Notes: generated by a model from the sequence alone, not told the origin. DNA of 64,000 bases from Dethiobacter sp. (GCA_020725665.1 DYEO01000037.1:1-64000); one strand, 5' to 3'. Shown: positions 28,551-38,624, counted from the stretch's first letter. Translations and numbers: made by a program.

Positions 28551-30806
28551 ATGGAAAAAAAATATTGGTGTGTTGGCCAAAATTTTCGTAAGGACGGAAA
28601 AGAAAAAGTAAAAGGTGAAACTAAATACGCCGGCGATATCTTTTTACCAGACATGTTATTTGCAAAACCCCTTTTGGCGCCGGTTTCCCATGGCAGGCTC
28701 AAAACTATCGATACCAGTTTGGCAAAATCTTTGCCTGGTGTGGTAGCAGTGGTAACTGCTGAGGACATTAAGGGCAGCAACCGCTTCGGCCCCGTAATGC
28801 AGGACCAACCGGTGCTGGTGGGTGTTGGGGAAGATTTTAAATTTTTAGGCGATACGCTTGCCCTGGTTGCTGCTGAAAATAAAAAAATTGCTGAAGAGGC
28901 TATCCGGTTGATTAAGGTGGATTATGAAGAACTGCCGGGACTCTATAATTTTAACGAAGCTTTGGCCGATGGCGCCTTTCGCCTTCACCAGAACATGGAA
29001 AAGAATATCTGCAGTAGCGGGGAAATCGTTATCGGTGATATAACCAGTGGTTTTAATGAGTCAGATATTATCCTGGAAGAAATTATTCAGACGCCCCGCC
29101 AGGAGCATGCCTACCTGGAAACGGAGGCTGCCGTTTCCTTTTTCGATAACCAGGGCAGGGTAAATCTTTATTCCTGTCTTCAGGACCCCTACTACTTTAA
29201 TTACGACATTGCCCAGGCTTTAGGGTTGCCGGCCAACCGTATCAGAACGGTGGCAACCACCGCTGGTGGTGCTTTCGGCGGGAAAGATGATATAACCCTA
29301 CAGGCCCATGCCATTCTTTTAACATTGGTAACAGGCAGACCCGTCAAAATGGTTTACAGCCGGGAAGAATCCATTTTAATTCATCCCAAAAGGCACCCGT
29401 CGGAAATACGTATTAAAATCGGCGCCACAAAAAACGGCAGGATTACTGCTTTTGAAGGCAGGGTCTTGATTGATGCCGGGGCATATACAGGGCGCTCGCC
29501 TGTGGTGTTAACCGTTGCCCTGAACAGCTTTGTGGGTCCGTATTACATTCCCCATATTAAGCTTTATGGACATGCCGTCTATACGAACAATCTTGTGGCA
29601 GGCGCCTGCAGGGGGTACGGGCAACCTCAGAGCAATACTGCCAGGGAATTGGTTTTGGATATGCTGGCGGATCGCTTGAACATTAACCCAGTTACTCTTA
29701 GGAAGATAAACGCCCTGAAACAGGGCCAACAAGCGGGAACCAGGTTGGTTAACCTGGATACTCCCCCAACCCTTGACTCATTATTGGATCAAACAATGGC
29801 GGTACTGGAAAAAAGCCCTCACGACGACACTCCGGCTTATTGCAAAAGGGGAACGGGAGTAGCCTGTGCCATGCCGTTATTTGATATTTCAGCGTTGCCC
29901 TCCTTGGGACTTGCAGGAACAGGTGTGGCCATACAAATGCATCCCGATGGTTCCCTCGTAGTTTATGCAAGTGCGGTGGAATGCGGGCAGGGCGTAATTT
30001 CTGTACTGGCCCAGATTGCTGCGGAAGAATTTTCAGTAAATCCCGGGGATGTTGAAGTGATTTTAGCCGATACGGACAGTACACCAAAATCCGGTCCCAC
30101 CACAGCTTCCCGTCAAACATATACTTCGGGAAATGCCCTGAAGATTGCTTCAGAACATCTTAAAAAAAGGCTTATTTCCTTCGGGAGCAGACTTCTAAAC
30201 GTGGCAGAGGAAAAACTGTATTTTTACGGAGGCAAAATGCTTGTAAAAGACGGTGAGGGAGAAGTCCCTTTATCAAAATTAGCAAAGGAGTGTTATTACG
30301 CCGGCGTTAATCTGAAGGAGGAAGCCTGGTTTCGTTCCAATCACGCAACCATAGGTCATACATTTATTGCTACAGCAGCGGATGTTGAAGTTGATACTTT
30401 AACCGGAAGCGTTAAGGTTCTCAAATTGGTAACGGCACATGATATTGGTAAGGCCATTAACCCTCTTGCCGCAGCCGGTCAGATTATCGGTGGTGGTATG
30501 CAAAGCCTGGGGTGGGCGATGACAGAAGACCTTATGCAAAAGGACGGCATGGTGGTAACCCCTTCCCTCGCGGAATACTTAATTCCCACAGCGCTTGATC
30601 TGCCTGCAATGGAAACAATTTTAATGGAAAACCCCTATCCAACAGGACCTTATGGAGCAAAGGGGGTGGGAGAACATGCCAGCATGACAGCGGCGGCTGC
30701 TATTTTGAATGCAATTTACCAGGCAACAGGAAAGATGGTAACAAATTTTCCGGCAACCCCTGAAAAGGTATTTAATTTAGTCACCGGCATACCTGAAAGC
30801 AGTTAA
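28551..30806 (+). CDS. Molybdenum hydroxylase Mo-binding subunit (CoxL/XdhA family)
   Basis: TTAGGAFGGKDDITLQAHA; GACRGYGQPQ; GPYGAKGVGEHASMTAAAAILNAI. Confidence 0.93.
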   Translation: MEKKYWCVGQNFRKDGKEKVKGETKYAGDIFLPDMLFAKPLLAPVSHGRLKTIDTSLAKSLPGVVAVVTAEDIKGSNRFGPVMQDQPVLVGVGEDFKFLGDTLALVAAENKKIAEEAIRLIKVDYEELPGLYNFNEALADGAFRLHQNMEKNICSSGEIVIGDITSGFNESDIILEEIIQTPRQEHAYLETEAAVSFFDNQGRVNLYSCLQDPYYFNYDIAQALGLPANRIRTVATTAGGAFGGKDDITLQAHAILLTLVTGRPVKMVYSREESILIHPKRHPSEIRIKIGATKNGRITAFEGRVLIDAGAYTGRSPVVLTVALNSFVGPYYIPHIKLYGHAVYTNNLVAGACRGYGQPQSNTARELVLDMLADRLNINPVTLRKINALKQGQQAGTRLVNLDTPPTLDSLLDQTMAVLEKSPHDDTPAYCKRGTGVACAMPLFDISALPSLGLAGTGVAIQMHPDGSLVVYASAVECGQGVISVLAQIAAEEFSVNPGDVEVILADTDSTPKSGPTTASRQTYTSGNALKIASEHLKKRLISFGSRLLNVAEEKLYFYGGKMLVKDGEGEVPLSKLAKECYYAGVNLKEEAWFRSNHATIGHTFIATAADVEVDTLTGSVKVLKLVTAHDIGKAINPLAAAGQIIGGGMQSLGWAMTEDLMQKDGMVVTPSLAEYLIPTALDLPAMETILMENPYPTGPYGAKGVGEHASMTAAAAILNAIYQATGKMVTNFPATPEKVFNLVTGIPESS

Positions 30807-30862
30807 AATAAAGTATTTATTTTTACCCAACATTAACAACATAAAATTAGCGGGAGGTCAAG

Positions 30863-31948
30863 ATGATGCAAATCGATACCATCGCCATTTTGGGAGCAGG
30901 CAACGGAGGCCGGGCTATGGCTGCCGACTTAACACTGGCCGGGTTTAAGGTTAATCTATACGAGTTGCCGCAATTTGCAGGCAGTATAGAACATATTTTA
31001 AAAAGCGGGGAAATTGTCATATCAGGCGTTGCCAGGGAAGGTAAGGCAAAGATAAATCTGGTTACCACGGATATAGCTGAGGCATTGTATGGTGTGGAGT
31101 TAGTTTTGCTTTGCGTGCCCTCTTTCGGACAAAAAATGATGGCTGAAATTTGTGCCCCGGTATTGCGTGACGGCATGACAGTTGTTCTTATACCGGGAGG
31201 GTTCGGCAGCTTTGTTTTCTACCGGGTGCTCCAGGATTTAGGCATAAATAAAAACATAACACTTGCAGAAGTAGCCACACTTCCTTATGGAGCGAGAATT
31301 ATATCGCCGGAAGAGGTAATAGTACACATAAATGCTATTAATTTACCCACCGGCGTTTTCCCTTCAACAAGGACAGCTGAAGTCATAAAAACATTACAAA
31401 ATTTATATCCGGCCATCACCGCTGCGGAAGATATCCTCGATGTAGCGTTGAATAACGTAAATCCATGTGTTCATCCTGCTCCTTCAATTCTTAATACGGG
31501 ACGCATTGAATATGCCGATGATTTTTATCTTTACCGTGAAGCGATGACACCATCCGTGCGGCGTGTTATGGTGGCAGTGGACAGGGAACGGCAGGCGGTA
31601 AGAGAGGCCTGGGGCTATAAGCCTCCCCATTTTGGCCTTGATCCTGATACTTACGAAGTTTTCGAGGATTATTTCGGACGTGGCGGTGTCGACCAGGCAG
31701 GTAAAAAGATGCGCGGGCCTCTTTCCATGAAAGATCGCTACATTACCGAAGATATACCTTATGGGCTTGTTCTATATGCATCTGCAGGAGATGTGGTAGG
31801 CGTTGACACTCCTGCCTGTGACGCCCTGATTAACCTGGCTTCAATTATTAACAAAGAAGATTACTGGCAGACGGGGCGGACCTTTGCCAGTCTTGGACTG
31901 GAAAATATAGTTCCAGCAAAGCTTAAGGAACTGTTACACAATGGTTAA
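30863..31948 (+). CDS. NAD/NADP octopine/nopaline dehydrogenase family protein
   Basis: IAILGAGNGGRAMAADLTLAGFKVNLYE; NNVNPCVHPAPSILNTGRIE. Confidence 0.88.
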   Translation: MMQIDTIAILGAGNGGRAMAADLTLAGFKVNLYELPQFAGSIEHILKSGEIVISGVAREGKAKINLVTTDIAEALYGVELVLLCVPSFGQKMMAEICAPVLRDGMTVVLIPGGFGSFVFYRVLQDLGINKNITLAEVATLPYGARIISPEEVIVHINAINLPTGVFPSTRTAEVIKTLQNLYPAITAAEDILDVALNNVNPCVHPAPSILNTGRIEYADDFYLYREAMTPSVRRVMVAVDRERQAVREAWGYKPPHFGLDPDTYEVFEDYFGRGGVDQAGKKMRGPLSMKDRYITEDIPYGLVLYASAGDVVGVDTPACDALINLASIINKEDYWQTGRTFASLGLENIVPAKLKELLHNG

Positions 31949-32118
31949 AACATTTGAACCGGATTTTCAGGTCAGTAATACTTTTTAAAACAAAATAGTT
32001 GCAATAATTAAGTATTTCCTCTAATATTTATATGATTAAAAGATGCTATACATTTTAGGCTGATCAAAGAAAAAAAGTATTTTGTTGTTGACAGGTAAAG
32101 GATAAAGGGAGTGTATTA

Positions 32119-32655
32119 ATGATTGGTGACCGTTTCAGGATGTTACGTCAAAGTAAAAAAATGAGTATTAAAGAAGTGGCAGAAAAATCAGGACTGACTT
32201 CGAGTTTTATAAGCCAGATAGAAAGGGGGTTATCAGGGGTTTCTCTTTATAATTTGAGGGATCTATGCAAGGCAATTGATGTTCCTTTTTATTATCTCTT
32301 TCTTGAGGAAACCACTGGACATATTGTAAGGAAGAACGAACGGGTTAAATATGAACTGCCTAACTCTCCTGTTAAATATGAGATTCTTTCCCCGCGCAGA
32401 GCGGATATTAAGATTGAACAACTATTGTTAAATCTTGAAGCAGGTAATGAAAATTCAATGCAACCAATGGCTCACTTTGGAGAAGAAATTGCCCTGATAT
32501 TAAATGGAACAGTGGGTGTTGAACTTAATGGCAATGTCAATGAGTTAAACAGTGGAGACTGTATACAATTTCAAAGTGAAATTCCTCATCGCTATATTAA
32601 TCTCGGTCAATCAGAAGCACAAATTTTGATTACAGTAACGCCGCCCAGTTATTAA
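32119..32655 (+). CDS. XRE-family HTH regulator with C-terminal cupin
   Basis: RFRMLRQSKKMSIKEVAEKSGLTSSFISQIERGLSGVSLYNLRDLCKAIDVPF; C-terminal cupin. Confidence 0.9.
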   Translation: MIGDRFRMLRQSKKMSIKEVAEKSGLTSSFISQIERGLSGVSLYNLRDLCKAIDVPFYYLFLEETTGHIVRKNERVKYELPNSPVKYEILSPRRADIKIEQLLLNLEAGNENSMQPMAHFGEEIALILNGTVGVELNGNVNELNSGDCIQFQSEIPHRYINLGQSEAQILITVTPPSY

Positions 32656-32804
32656 AAGTCATATGCCTTAAATCTGTATACCTAAAGTAAAAGTTTCCGG
32701 ATTAGTGTTCGTCAGACTTTATGCCCGTTTCGGCTCCTATATTCTTTTTTGGATGAGCATATCTTTACTCGGGGTTGCTTTAATTTTAACTGCTTGTCCC
32801 ATAA

Positions 32805-34064
32805 TTAGATAAAGCGGAGGGCTTCGGCCGGGTCAAGCTTCGCCGCCTGCTGGGCCGGATAGAGGCTTGCCAGCAAGCCCATGACCAAAGCCAGCAGCAG
32901 GGCCGTCAGGAAAAGATCCAGGCGCCAGGGAATTGCCGACTCCATGCCCAGGAGAAACGGCCCCAGCAAACGGGTCAGCAGCACCCCCGTAGTATAGCCC
33001 AGCAGGCCGCCACACAAGCTGATGAAAACCCCCTCCAGGAGGATCATTTTAAACACGTGCATTTTGCGGAAACCGATAGCGCGAAAGACACCTATTTCTC
33101 GTGTCCGTTCCCGTACCGCCGCTCCTATGGTTAGCGTTACTACCAGGAGCCCGGCAAAGAGTGCCAGCAGCGATAAGGTAAGGCCAAGGCGGGAAAGCCT
33201 GTTCAATAACTTGTCCCTGCCCAGCAAGGCCTGGCGCAGGCTAATTGCCCGGGCATGGGGCAGGGCGACGGAGATCTCATCCAGCAACTTCCCTTCATTT
33301 CCGGTGCTGTCTAAGGCCAGTTGGATGGTGCTCACCTCACCGGGCCTTCCCAGCAGACCCTGGGCCACCGGCAGGTTCATGAAGACAAAATTATCTTCGC
33401 TGCTGCCGTTTGTTTCGAGCAGGGAAAAAACCTGAAATACCCGGCCTTCCAGGAGTAAAACGTCACCGGCGTAGCTCCCCAGGGTTGCTGCAACGGCAGA
33501 GCCCAGGATAACCTGGTCATCGGCGAGGAAAAGCTGCTGCAGATCCTCCCTTCCCAGGTCCAGCAGTTGCATGCCTTCGTTCCCCTCCCCATTTTCATGG
33601 CTAAATTGCAGCCCGGTATCGGGACCGCTGCCTTCTTCCCGTTGCAGGTTGAGCCATGGCTTTGTCATGAACTCACTCTGCAGATCAGTGCCGGCGATGA
33701 TCACTTTTTGCTCACCTGTGGCAGCGATACCCAGCAGGGTGGGCGCTACAGCCCGGACAAGGCTGCGCGAGGGCAGGTTTTTAATCGTTTCCACATCAGA
33801 GGTGGTGAGTTTTTTCCCCGAACCAATCACTACTTCAGGGATGGCAATGCCGCCGTAGGTAAAGGTAAGTCCCCCCGTATCCGGCAGGATTACCAGGTTG
33901 GCTCCGATACTGGCTTGCTGCCGGGCCAGCTCTGTTTTCATGGCCTCCACCAGGCTGTTGGTGGAAACCACGGTGGCAATGCCGATAACCAACCCCAGCA
34001 TAACGAGTAGGATTTTTACTTTGCGCCGGCGCAGGCTGCTTAAAACAATGTGATAGAGATTCAT
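32805..34064 (-). CDS. FtsX/MacB-type ABC permease
   Basis: RERTREIGVFRAIGFRKMHVFKMILLEGVFISLCGGLLGYTTG. Confidence 0.88.
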   Translation of the reverse strand: MNLYHIVLSSLRRRKVKILLVMLGLVIGIATVVSTNSLVEAMKTELARQQASIGANLVILPDTGGLTFTYGGIAIPEVVIGSGKKLTTSDVETIKNLPSRSLVRAVAPTLLGIAATGEQKVIIAGTDLQSEFMTKPWLNLQREEGSGPDTGLQFSHENGEGNEGMQLLDLGREDLQQLFLADDQVILGSAVAATLGSYAGDVLLLEGRVFQVFSLLETNGSSEDNFVFMNLPVAQGLLGRPGEVSTIQLALDSTGNEGKLLDEISVALPHARAISLRQALLGRDKLLNRLSRLGLTLSLLALFAGLLVVTLTIGAAVRERTREIGVFRAIGFRKMHVFKMILLEGVFISLCGGLLGYTTGVLLTRLLGPFLLGMESAIPWRLDLFLTALLLALVMGLLASLYPAQQAAKLDPAEALRFI

Positions 34065-34077
34065 GCCCCTTTACCCC

Positions 34078-34839
34078 CTATTTCCCCGTTCCCGATTTTT
34101 GCAGGCCGCAAGCTGCAGCAAACGCTTTGGGCTCTTGCGTCTCCACGCGGCCGTCCTGAATGAAGACGGCGCGGCTTACATGGTGCATATTATCTCTGTT
34201 ATGGGTAACCATCAGAATGGTCAGGCCGTCGGCATTGAGTTTCTGAAACAGGTCTATTATATCATTTCCCGTAAGCGTATCCAGGCTGCCGGTGGGTTCA
34301 TCGGCAAGGATGAGGGGGGGATCGTTGACGATGGCCCGGGCGATGGCCACCCGCTCCTGTTCACCCACGGAGAGCTGGTGGGGCAGGCGATTTATTTTTC
34401 TACCCAGGCCGACGCGCTGCAGGGCCTCCCCGGCCTTCTCCCGCTTATGCCGGCTACTCCAGTTAATCGTCACCAGGGGCAGCATGACGTTTTCCAAAGC
34501 CGTAAGGTAGGGGATAAGCTGAAACTGCTGGAAGACAAAACCCAGGTATTCTCTCCTGAAGTCGGCCCTGCGCTCTGCAGAAAGGGCATAAATGTCCAGA
34601 TCATCGATAATCACCACACCGGAGGAAGGGGGGATCAGCCCCCCCAAAACGCTCAGCAGGGTGCTCTTACCTGAACCGGAGTGTCCCATAATAGCAAGGA
34701 ACTCACCCCGGCATACGTCCAGGCTCACCCCCCGCAGGGCCCATACTTCTTCTTCAGCCGATTGATACTTTTTCGTCACGTTCTCAACATTAATCAGGCT
34801 ATGAGACATCTGAGGCATTGTTTTTCCTCCCATATTCAA
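34078..34839 (-). CDS. LolD/MacB-type ABC ATPase
   Basis: [49 protein letters not shown]. Confidence 0.93.
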   Translation of the reverse strand: MNMGGKTMPQMSHSLINVENVTKKYQSAEEEVWALRGVSLDVCRGEFLAIMGHSGSGKSTLLSVLGGLIPPSSGVVIIDDLDIYALSAERRADFRREYLGFVFQQFQLIPYLTALENVMLPLVTINWSSRHKREKAGEALQRVGLGRKINRLPHQLSVGEQERVAIARAIVNDPPLILADEPTGSLDTLTGNDIIDLFQKLNADGLTILMVTHNRDNMHHVSRAVFIQDGRVETQEPKAFAAACGLQKSGTGK

Positions 34840-34848
34840 TTATTAAAA

Positions 34849-36048
34849 TTAGTAAAAGCGCAGGGCTTCAGCTGGTTCCAACGCCGCCGCTTTCAGGGCG
34901 GCAACGGAACTTGATACCAGGGCCAGCACCACCGCAAGGAGCATGGCCGGCAGCGCCAGCTCCAGGCGCCAGGGAACCTGGAGTTGCATCTGTGCCAGGA
35001 AAGGGCCGGCCAGGCGGGAGATGAGTATTCCGGCCGTATAGCCGGCTGCGCCTCCGGGGATGCTCACAAAGAGCGCCTCTAAAAAGATGATCTGCAGCAG
35101 GTGACTGCGGCGAAAACCGATAGCCCGCAGAATGCCGATCTCCCGCGTCCTTTCACGCACAAAAGAGAGCATGGTGTTAAAGATTCCCAGGCCCGTCACC
35201 AAAAGGACAATTCCCGAGAGGATATAACCAAAAGCCGCGTAGCGATCCATGGTTTCCTTGCGCAGCAGGGCTGATTGCCGCAGGGCCGTAACCTGGGAAC
35301 CGGGTAACACTTCCTGGAGCTGGGCCACTATCTCCTCAATGGGACAGAAATTACAGTAGGCCGAGATCTCCACCATGGAAAACTCTCCGGGACGCCCCAG
35401 CAGGGCCTGGGCCGCTCCCAGGTCGGCAAAGATAAGGCCGTCTTCCTCGCCGCCTGTCTCCGCAAGCACACCCGCCACCTGGAATGCTTTCCCGTTTAGC
35501 TGGAGCAGCTCACCGGCGCTCTTCCCCAAGGCCCGGGCTGCAGAAAAGCCCAGCAGTACGCCGTTCGGCGGCAGCTCAAGAAGGGCCAGGTCTTTGCCTG
35601 TTTCCCCTGCAATAATGCCTGTCTCCTGGTGCAGGGAAAGCCAGGGCTTCATACTGAACTCAAGCCGGGTGTCCATACTTACGAGCAGGGCTTTTTGCCC
35701 AACCACATCAACATCTGCAATTATCTTGGGAGAGATAATGTTGATGCTGCGCCGTTCCTCGATATCATCGATTCGTTCCAGGTCCGTAACAGTTAAATTT
35801 TCCATTTCGAAAATTACCTGGCCCATGTGTGTATCGCCATAATTCAGCTCGACGCCCTCGGCCCGGGGCGTAATCACAATATTGGCGCCGAATTCGTCCA
35901 GATAATCTCCCAGTTCCAGCTGCATCGTCTGCATAATGTTATATACGGCCAATACGGTGGCCACACCAACTGCCAGGCTGAAGATGAGGAAAGCTGTTTT
36001 CCATTTATGTCTTTTTAAATTTTTTAAGGCGATGGTCCATGTTTTCAT
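34849..36048 (-). CDS. FtsX/MacB-type ABC permease
   Basis: RERTREIGILRAIGFRRSHLLQIIFLEALFVSIPGGAAGYTAG. Confidence 0.88.
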   Translation of the reverse strand: MKTWTIALKNLKRHKWKTAFLIFSLAVGVATVLAVYNIMQTMQLELGDYLDEFGANIVITPRAEGVELNYGDTHMGQVIFEMENLTVTDLERIDDIEERRSINIISPKIIADVDVVGQKALLVSMDTRLEFSMKPWLSLHQETGIIAGETGKDLALLELPPNGVLLGFSAARALGKSAGELLQLNGKAFQVAGVLAETGGEEDGLIFADLGAAQALLGRPGEFSMVEISAYCNFCPIEEIVAQLQEVLPGSQVTALRQSALLRKETMDRYAAFGYILSGIVLLVTGLGIFNTMLSFVRERTREIGILRAIGFRRSHLLQIIFLEALFVSIPGGAAGYTAGILISRLAGPFLAQMQLQVPWRLELALPAMLLAVVLALVSSSVAALKAAALEPAEALRFY

Positions 36049-36078
36049 CTTTTCACCTCTCCCAGGTTGTGCCGGGCT

Positions 36079-36411
36079 TTAAATTTCAAATAACCTGCCA
36101 TTCGCATATGCGAGACGCATTACCAGTTCGCCGTCCTTGTAGATAAAAATCTCCTGGTGGCAACCGAAGTTCTTCACGACCGCATCTTCGGCTGTTTCAC
36201 CGGTACTGGAGGCATAATATGCCAGACCCTGCTGTTGCAGCTGCTCGCTTGTTGCACCCGGGGAGCCTCCTACCCTGCAGCAGGAGCCGCCGGAAAAGAA
36301 ACTGTTGCTGTTACCGTTCACGGGGCGGGCCAGGATATAGTTGTTAAAGACATTAAAGAGGAGCAGGACAACGACTGCAATAAGCAAATAGTTTTTCAGG
36401 GAACTGTTCAC
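36079..36411 (-). CDS. Small membrane-anchored protein with Cys pair, unknown function
   Basis: N-terminal TM, then SGGSCCRVGGSPGATSEQLQQQGLAYYASSTGE...CHQEIFIYKDGELVMRLAYANGRLFEI; co-oriented in the FtsX operon. Confidence 0.7.
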   Translation of the reverse strand: MNSSLKNYLLIAVVVLLLFNVFNNYILARPVNGNSNSFFSGGSCCRVGGSPGATSEQLQQQGLAYYASSTGETAEDAVVKNFGCHQEIFIYKDGELVMRLAYANGRLFEI

Positions 36412-36486
36412 CGTAATTCACCTCGCGTTTTTGATTTTTGTAAAAGGAGAGTGTCCCTGGTTTTATAACAGATAGTGCCCCTGGGC

Positions 36487-37082
36487 TTAATAGGCGCGGA
36501 TGCGCCAGTTCAGAACTTTTTCCAGGGCGATGTTTACCGTGCCGTCTTCCAACAGCGGTTCCATATAGACGGGTGGGTACGCGCCGCAAACCTGTGCGCC
36601 GGCGATAAATTGATGGTCTTCAATCGTATAGGTGGTGCGGCAGGTATCACAGACCAGTGTCTCGCCGGCCAGGGAGTACGTCCCCTGCAGGGCTCGCACA
36701 TGCTGCTGCCGGCGAAAAGACGTCCCGAAGGCGTGATGTAAGCCATCAGCGGTACGGCGAAACCCTCATCATTTTCCACGGTAAAGCTGACGATGTCGTT
36801 GCCATCCACCGCTGCCAGGGGTATTTTGATCATTTCATTTTCGATGAGCGGTTCCACCTCCGTCATGGAAATTAATTTCCCCACATAGGAACGGGGCTCA
36901 ACTACAGGCTCACCAAAAGCAAAAGCACTGGCCCCGGTCTCCGGGGGGCGGGTTACTTTGAAGGCAAACAGGGTGATTGCCAGCACCGCCATCGCCAGCA
37001 TTACCCATTTCTTATAGGGGTTGTGCTTTGCCGCACGGGAAAACTGTTTTCTTTTTTCTGTTAGCCTCTTGTCACTCAACAA
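36487..37082 (-). pseudogene. DUF2318 (membrane Fe-S-type) protein, interrupted by a single frameshift near 36690
   Basis: ...LFAGSSMCEPCRG | TYSLAGETLVCDTCRTTYTIEDHQFIAGAQVCGAYPP; the two frames join if one G is added to the GGGG tract. Confidence 0.75.
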
Positions 37083-37134
37083 ATACGCCTCCTTAAAATT
37101 CGTTTAATTACGTGCCATCCAGAACTCCTGTAGC

Positions 37135-37151
37135 TACTACATTGTGTAGTA
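37135..37151. promoter_or_regulatory. Candidate BlaI/MecI-type operator
   Basis: Perfect palindrome TACTACA-TTG-TGTAGTA, ~53 bp upstream of the DUF2318 start. Confidence 0.7.
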
Positions 37152-37207
37152 TATGCTGGCAAAAATATATAAAAATTTGTATTGCATAAGGGGTATAACT
37201 TGGTACT

Positions 37208-38191
37208 TTAACAGATAAGACCCAGCAACAGAATTGTGCCCACCAGCATGGCTGCAGCGAAGCTGAAAAACAGGTAAGATGGACGGCCGCTGCCTTTCCC
37301 CTGCTGTGCCTGCAGCAGGCTGGTTAGCCGCAACTCCATCTCCCGTCCCCTGCCGCCTGCAAAACTGCTGACCAGTACGGGATTTTTAACGCCTCCTTCC
37401 AACAGTAATTTCCAAACTTTGAGCAGGGCAGCGCTATAGCCCCCAAAATCGCCCAGGTAAAAGGCAGCCTCCCGGTCACAGCGACGCTCGTTTTCCAAAA
37501 GGCAACAACGTAGAAGCGAGCTGCTGAACGGACTGAAAAAAACGGCATCCCGAAGAATATGCAGCAGGTAGGAAAAGAGGGTATCTTTCCGCCGTATATG
37601 AACTAGTTCGTGGGTTAAAACAGCTTTCATTTCCTGCTCCGTCAGCTGGGAGAACAACCAGGCGTTTATGACCAGGACAGGTTTCCGCAGCCCGGCTATG
37701 AACGCCGAAAAACCCTTATGGCTGCTGTAAATGACCTCGGGGACAGGCAGGGAGAGAGCGGCGCATTGCCCGTTGAGGATACGCTTAATCCTTTCTTCTT
37801 CATGCTGTGACAGCTTCACGGCCTGCCTGCGGGTACGAGCCACAAAGAGGGGTACAGCCACAGCTTTTGAAATACCCGCACCGATAAAGAGGAGCAGCAG
37901 GGGAGACAAATAGCTGTAGGCCAGATAGCCCACATGACAGAGAAGCCCCAGCGTGGCCCCACCCACGGAGAAGAACCCCGTATGACACTGTTTGGTTAAG
38001 AGGGAATGATAAAGAACGAAAGCAATAAAAGGGGCCAGGAGCGCCAAGAGGTAAAGGGCCATGCGCTGCCCCGGGTTATGTAGCGGAAAATATTTTAAGT
38101 AGAGCGCCACTGCCGGATAGGCGAGCAGGTGGCCAAAGATGACATAAAGGAAAAACGAATGCAGATCAGCCAGTTGCATCGTCATTATCAT
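37208..38191 (-). CDS. M56-family (BlaR1-type) membrane metallopeptidase without a penicillin-binding sensor domain
   Basis: VLTHELVHIRRKDTL (HExxH) between TM segments; short C-terminus. Confidence 0.85.
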   Translation of the reverse strand: MIMTMQLADLHSFFLYVIFGHLLAYPAVALYLKYFPLHNPGQRMALYLLALLAPFIAFVLYHSLLTKQCHTGFFSVGGATLGLLCHVGYLAYSYLSPLLLLFIGAGISKAVAVPLFVARTRRQAVKLSQHEEERIKRILNGQCAALSLPVPEVIYSSHKGFSAFIAGLRKPVLVINAWLFSQLTEQEMKAVLTHELVHIRRKDTLFSYLLHILRDAVFFSPFSSSLLRCCLLENERRCDREAAFYLGDFGGYSAALLKVWKLLLEGGVKNPVLVSSFAGGRGREMELRLTSLLQAQQGKGSGRPSYLFFSFAAAMLVGTILLLGLIC

Positions 38192-38624
38192 CCTTCTGCA
38201 GTTCCTCTTCTTTATGGGCGGCCAGTATTGTCTCCAGCCTGTGGATAGTCTCCCGGTCATCCTTTTGCACGCGCTGGATAAAATGAGCCAGGGTGACATC
38301 GGCAAAGTCGTCCAGCAGGCTGTCCATAACCTTGCCTACCACGCTGCGGGTAAATTCCTCACGTGTAATTGTAGGAAGAAAGTAATGGGTATTTCCCACG
38401 GACCATTTTTGCAACAGTTTCTTGGCGGCAAGGCGGCTCATTACGGTCATAACAGTGGTGTAGGCAATCTTACGGTTGGCCTGAATCTCCTCGTAAACAT
38501 CGCGGATACTGACCTGGCAACCTTTGCGCCAGACAACCTCCATGATTTCGCTTTCCAGTTTTCCCAGCACCTTGTCCAGGCCGCGCATACCCAAGCGAAA
38601 CTCGGCGGGAATCCGGTATTTCAT
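38166..38624 (-). CDS. BlaI/MecI/CopY-family repressor
   Basis: LGKLESEIMEVVWRKGCQVSIRDVYEEIQANRKIAYTTVMTVMSRLAAKKLL. Confidence 0.92.
   Translation of the reverse strand: MKYRIPAEFRLGMRGLDKVLGKLESEIMEVVWRKGCQVSIRDVYEEIQANRKIAYTTVMTVMSRLAAKKLLQKWSVGNTHYFLPTITREEFTRSVVGKVMDSLLDDFADVTLAHFIQRVQKDDRETIHRLETILAAHKEEELQKDDNDDATG

Noticed and set aside
27179-30806. Aerobic-type CO dehydrogenase
   Set aside because: The CoxL-like subunit does not show the expected CO dehydrogenase active-site Cys loop; called only as generic molybdenum hydroxylase.
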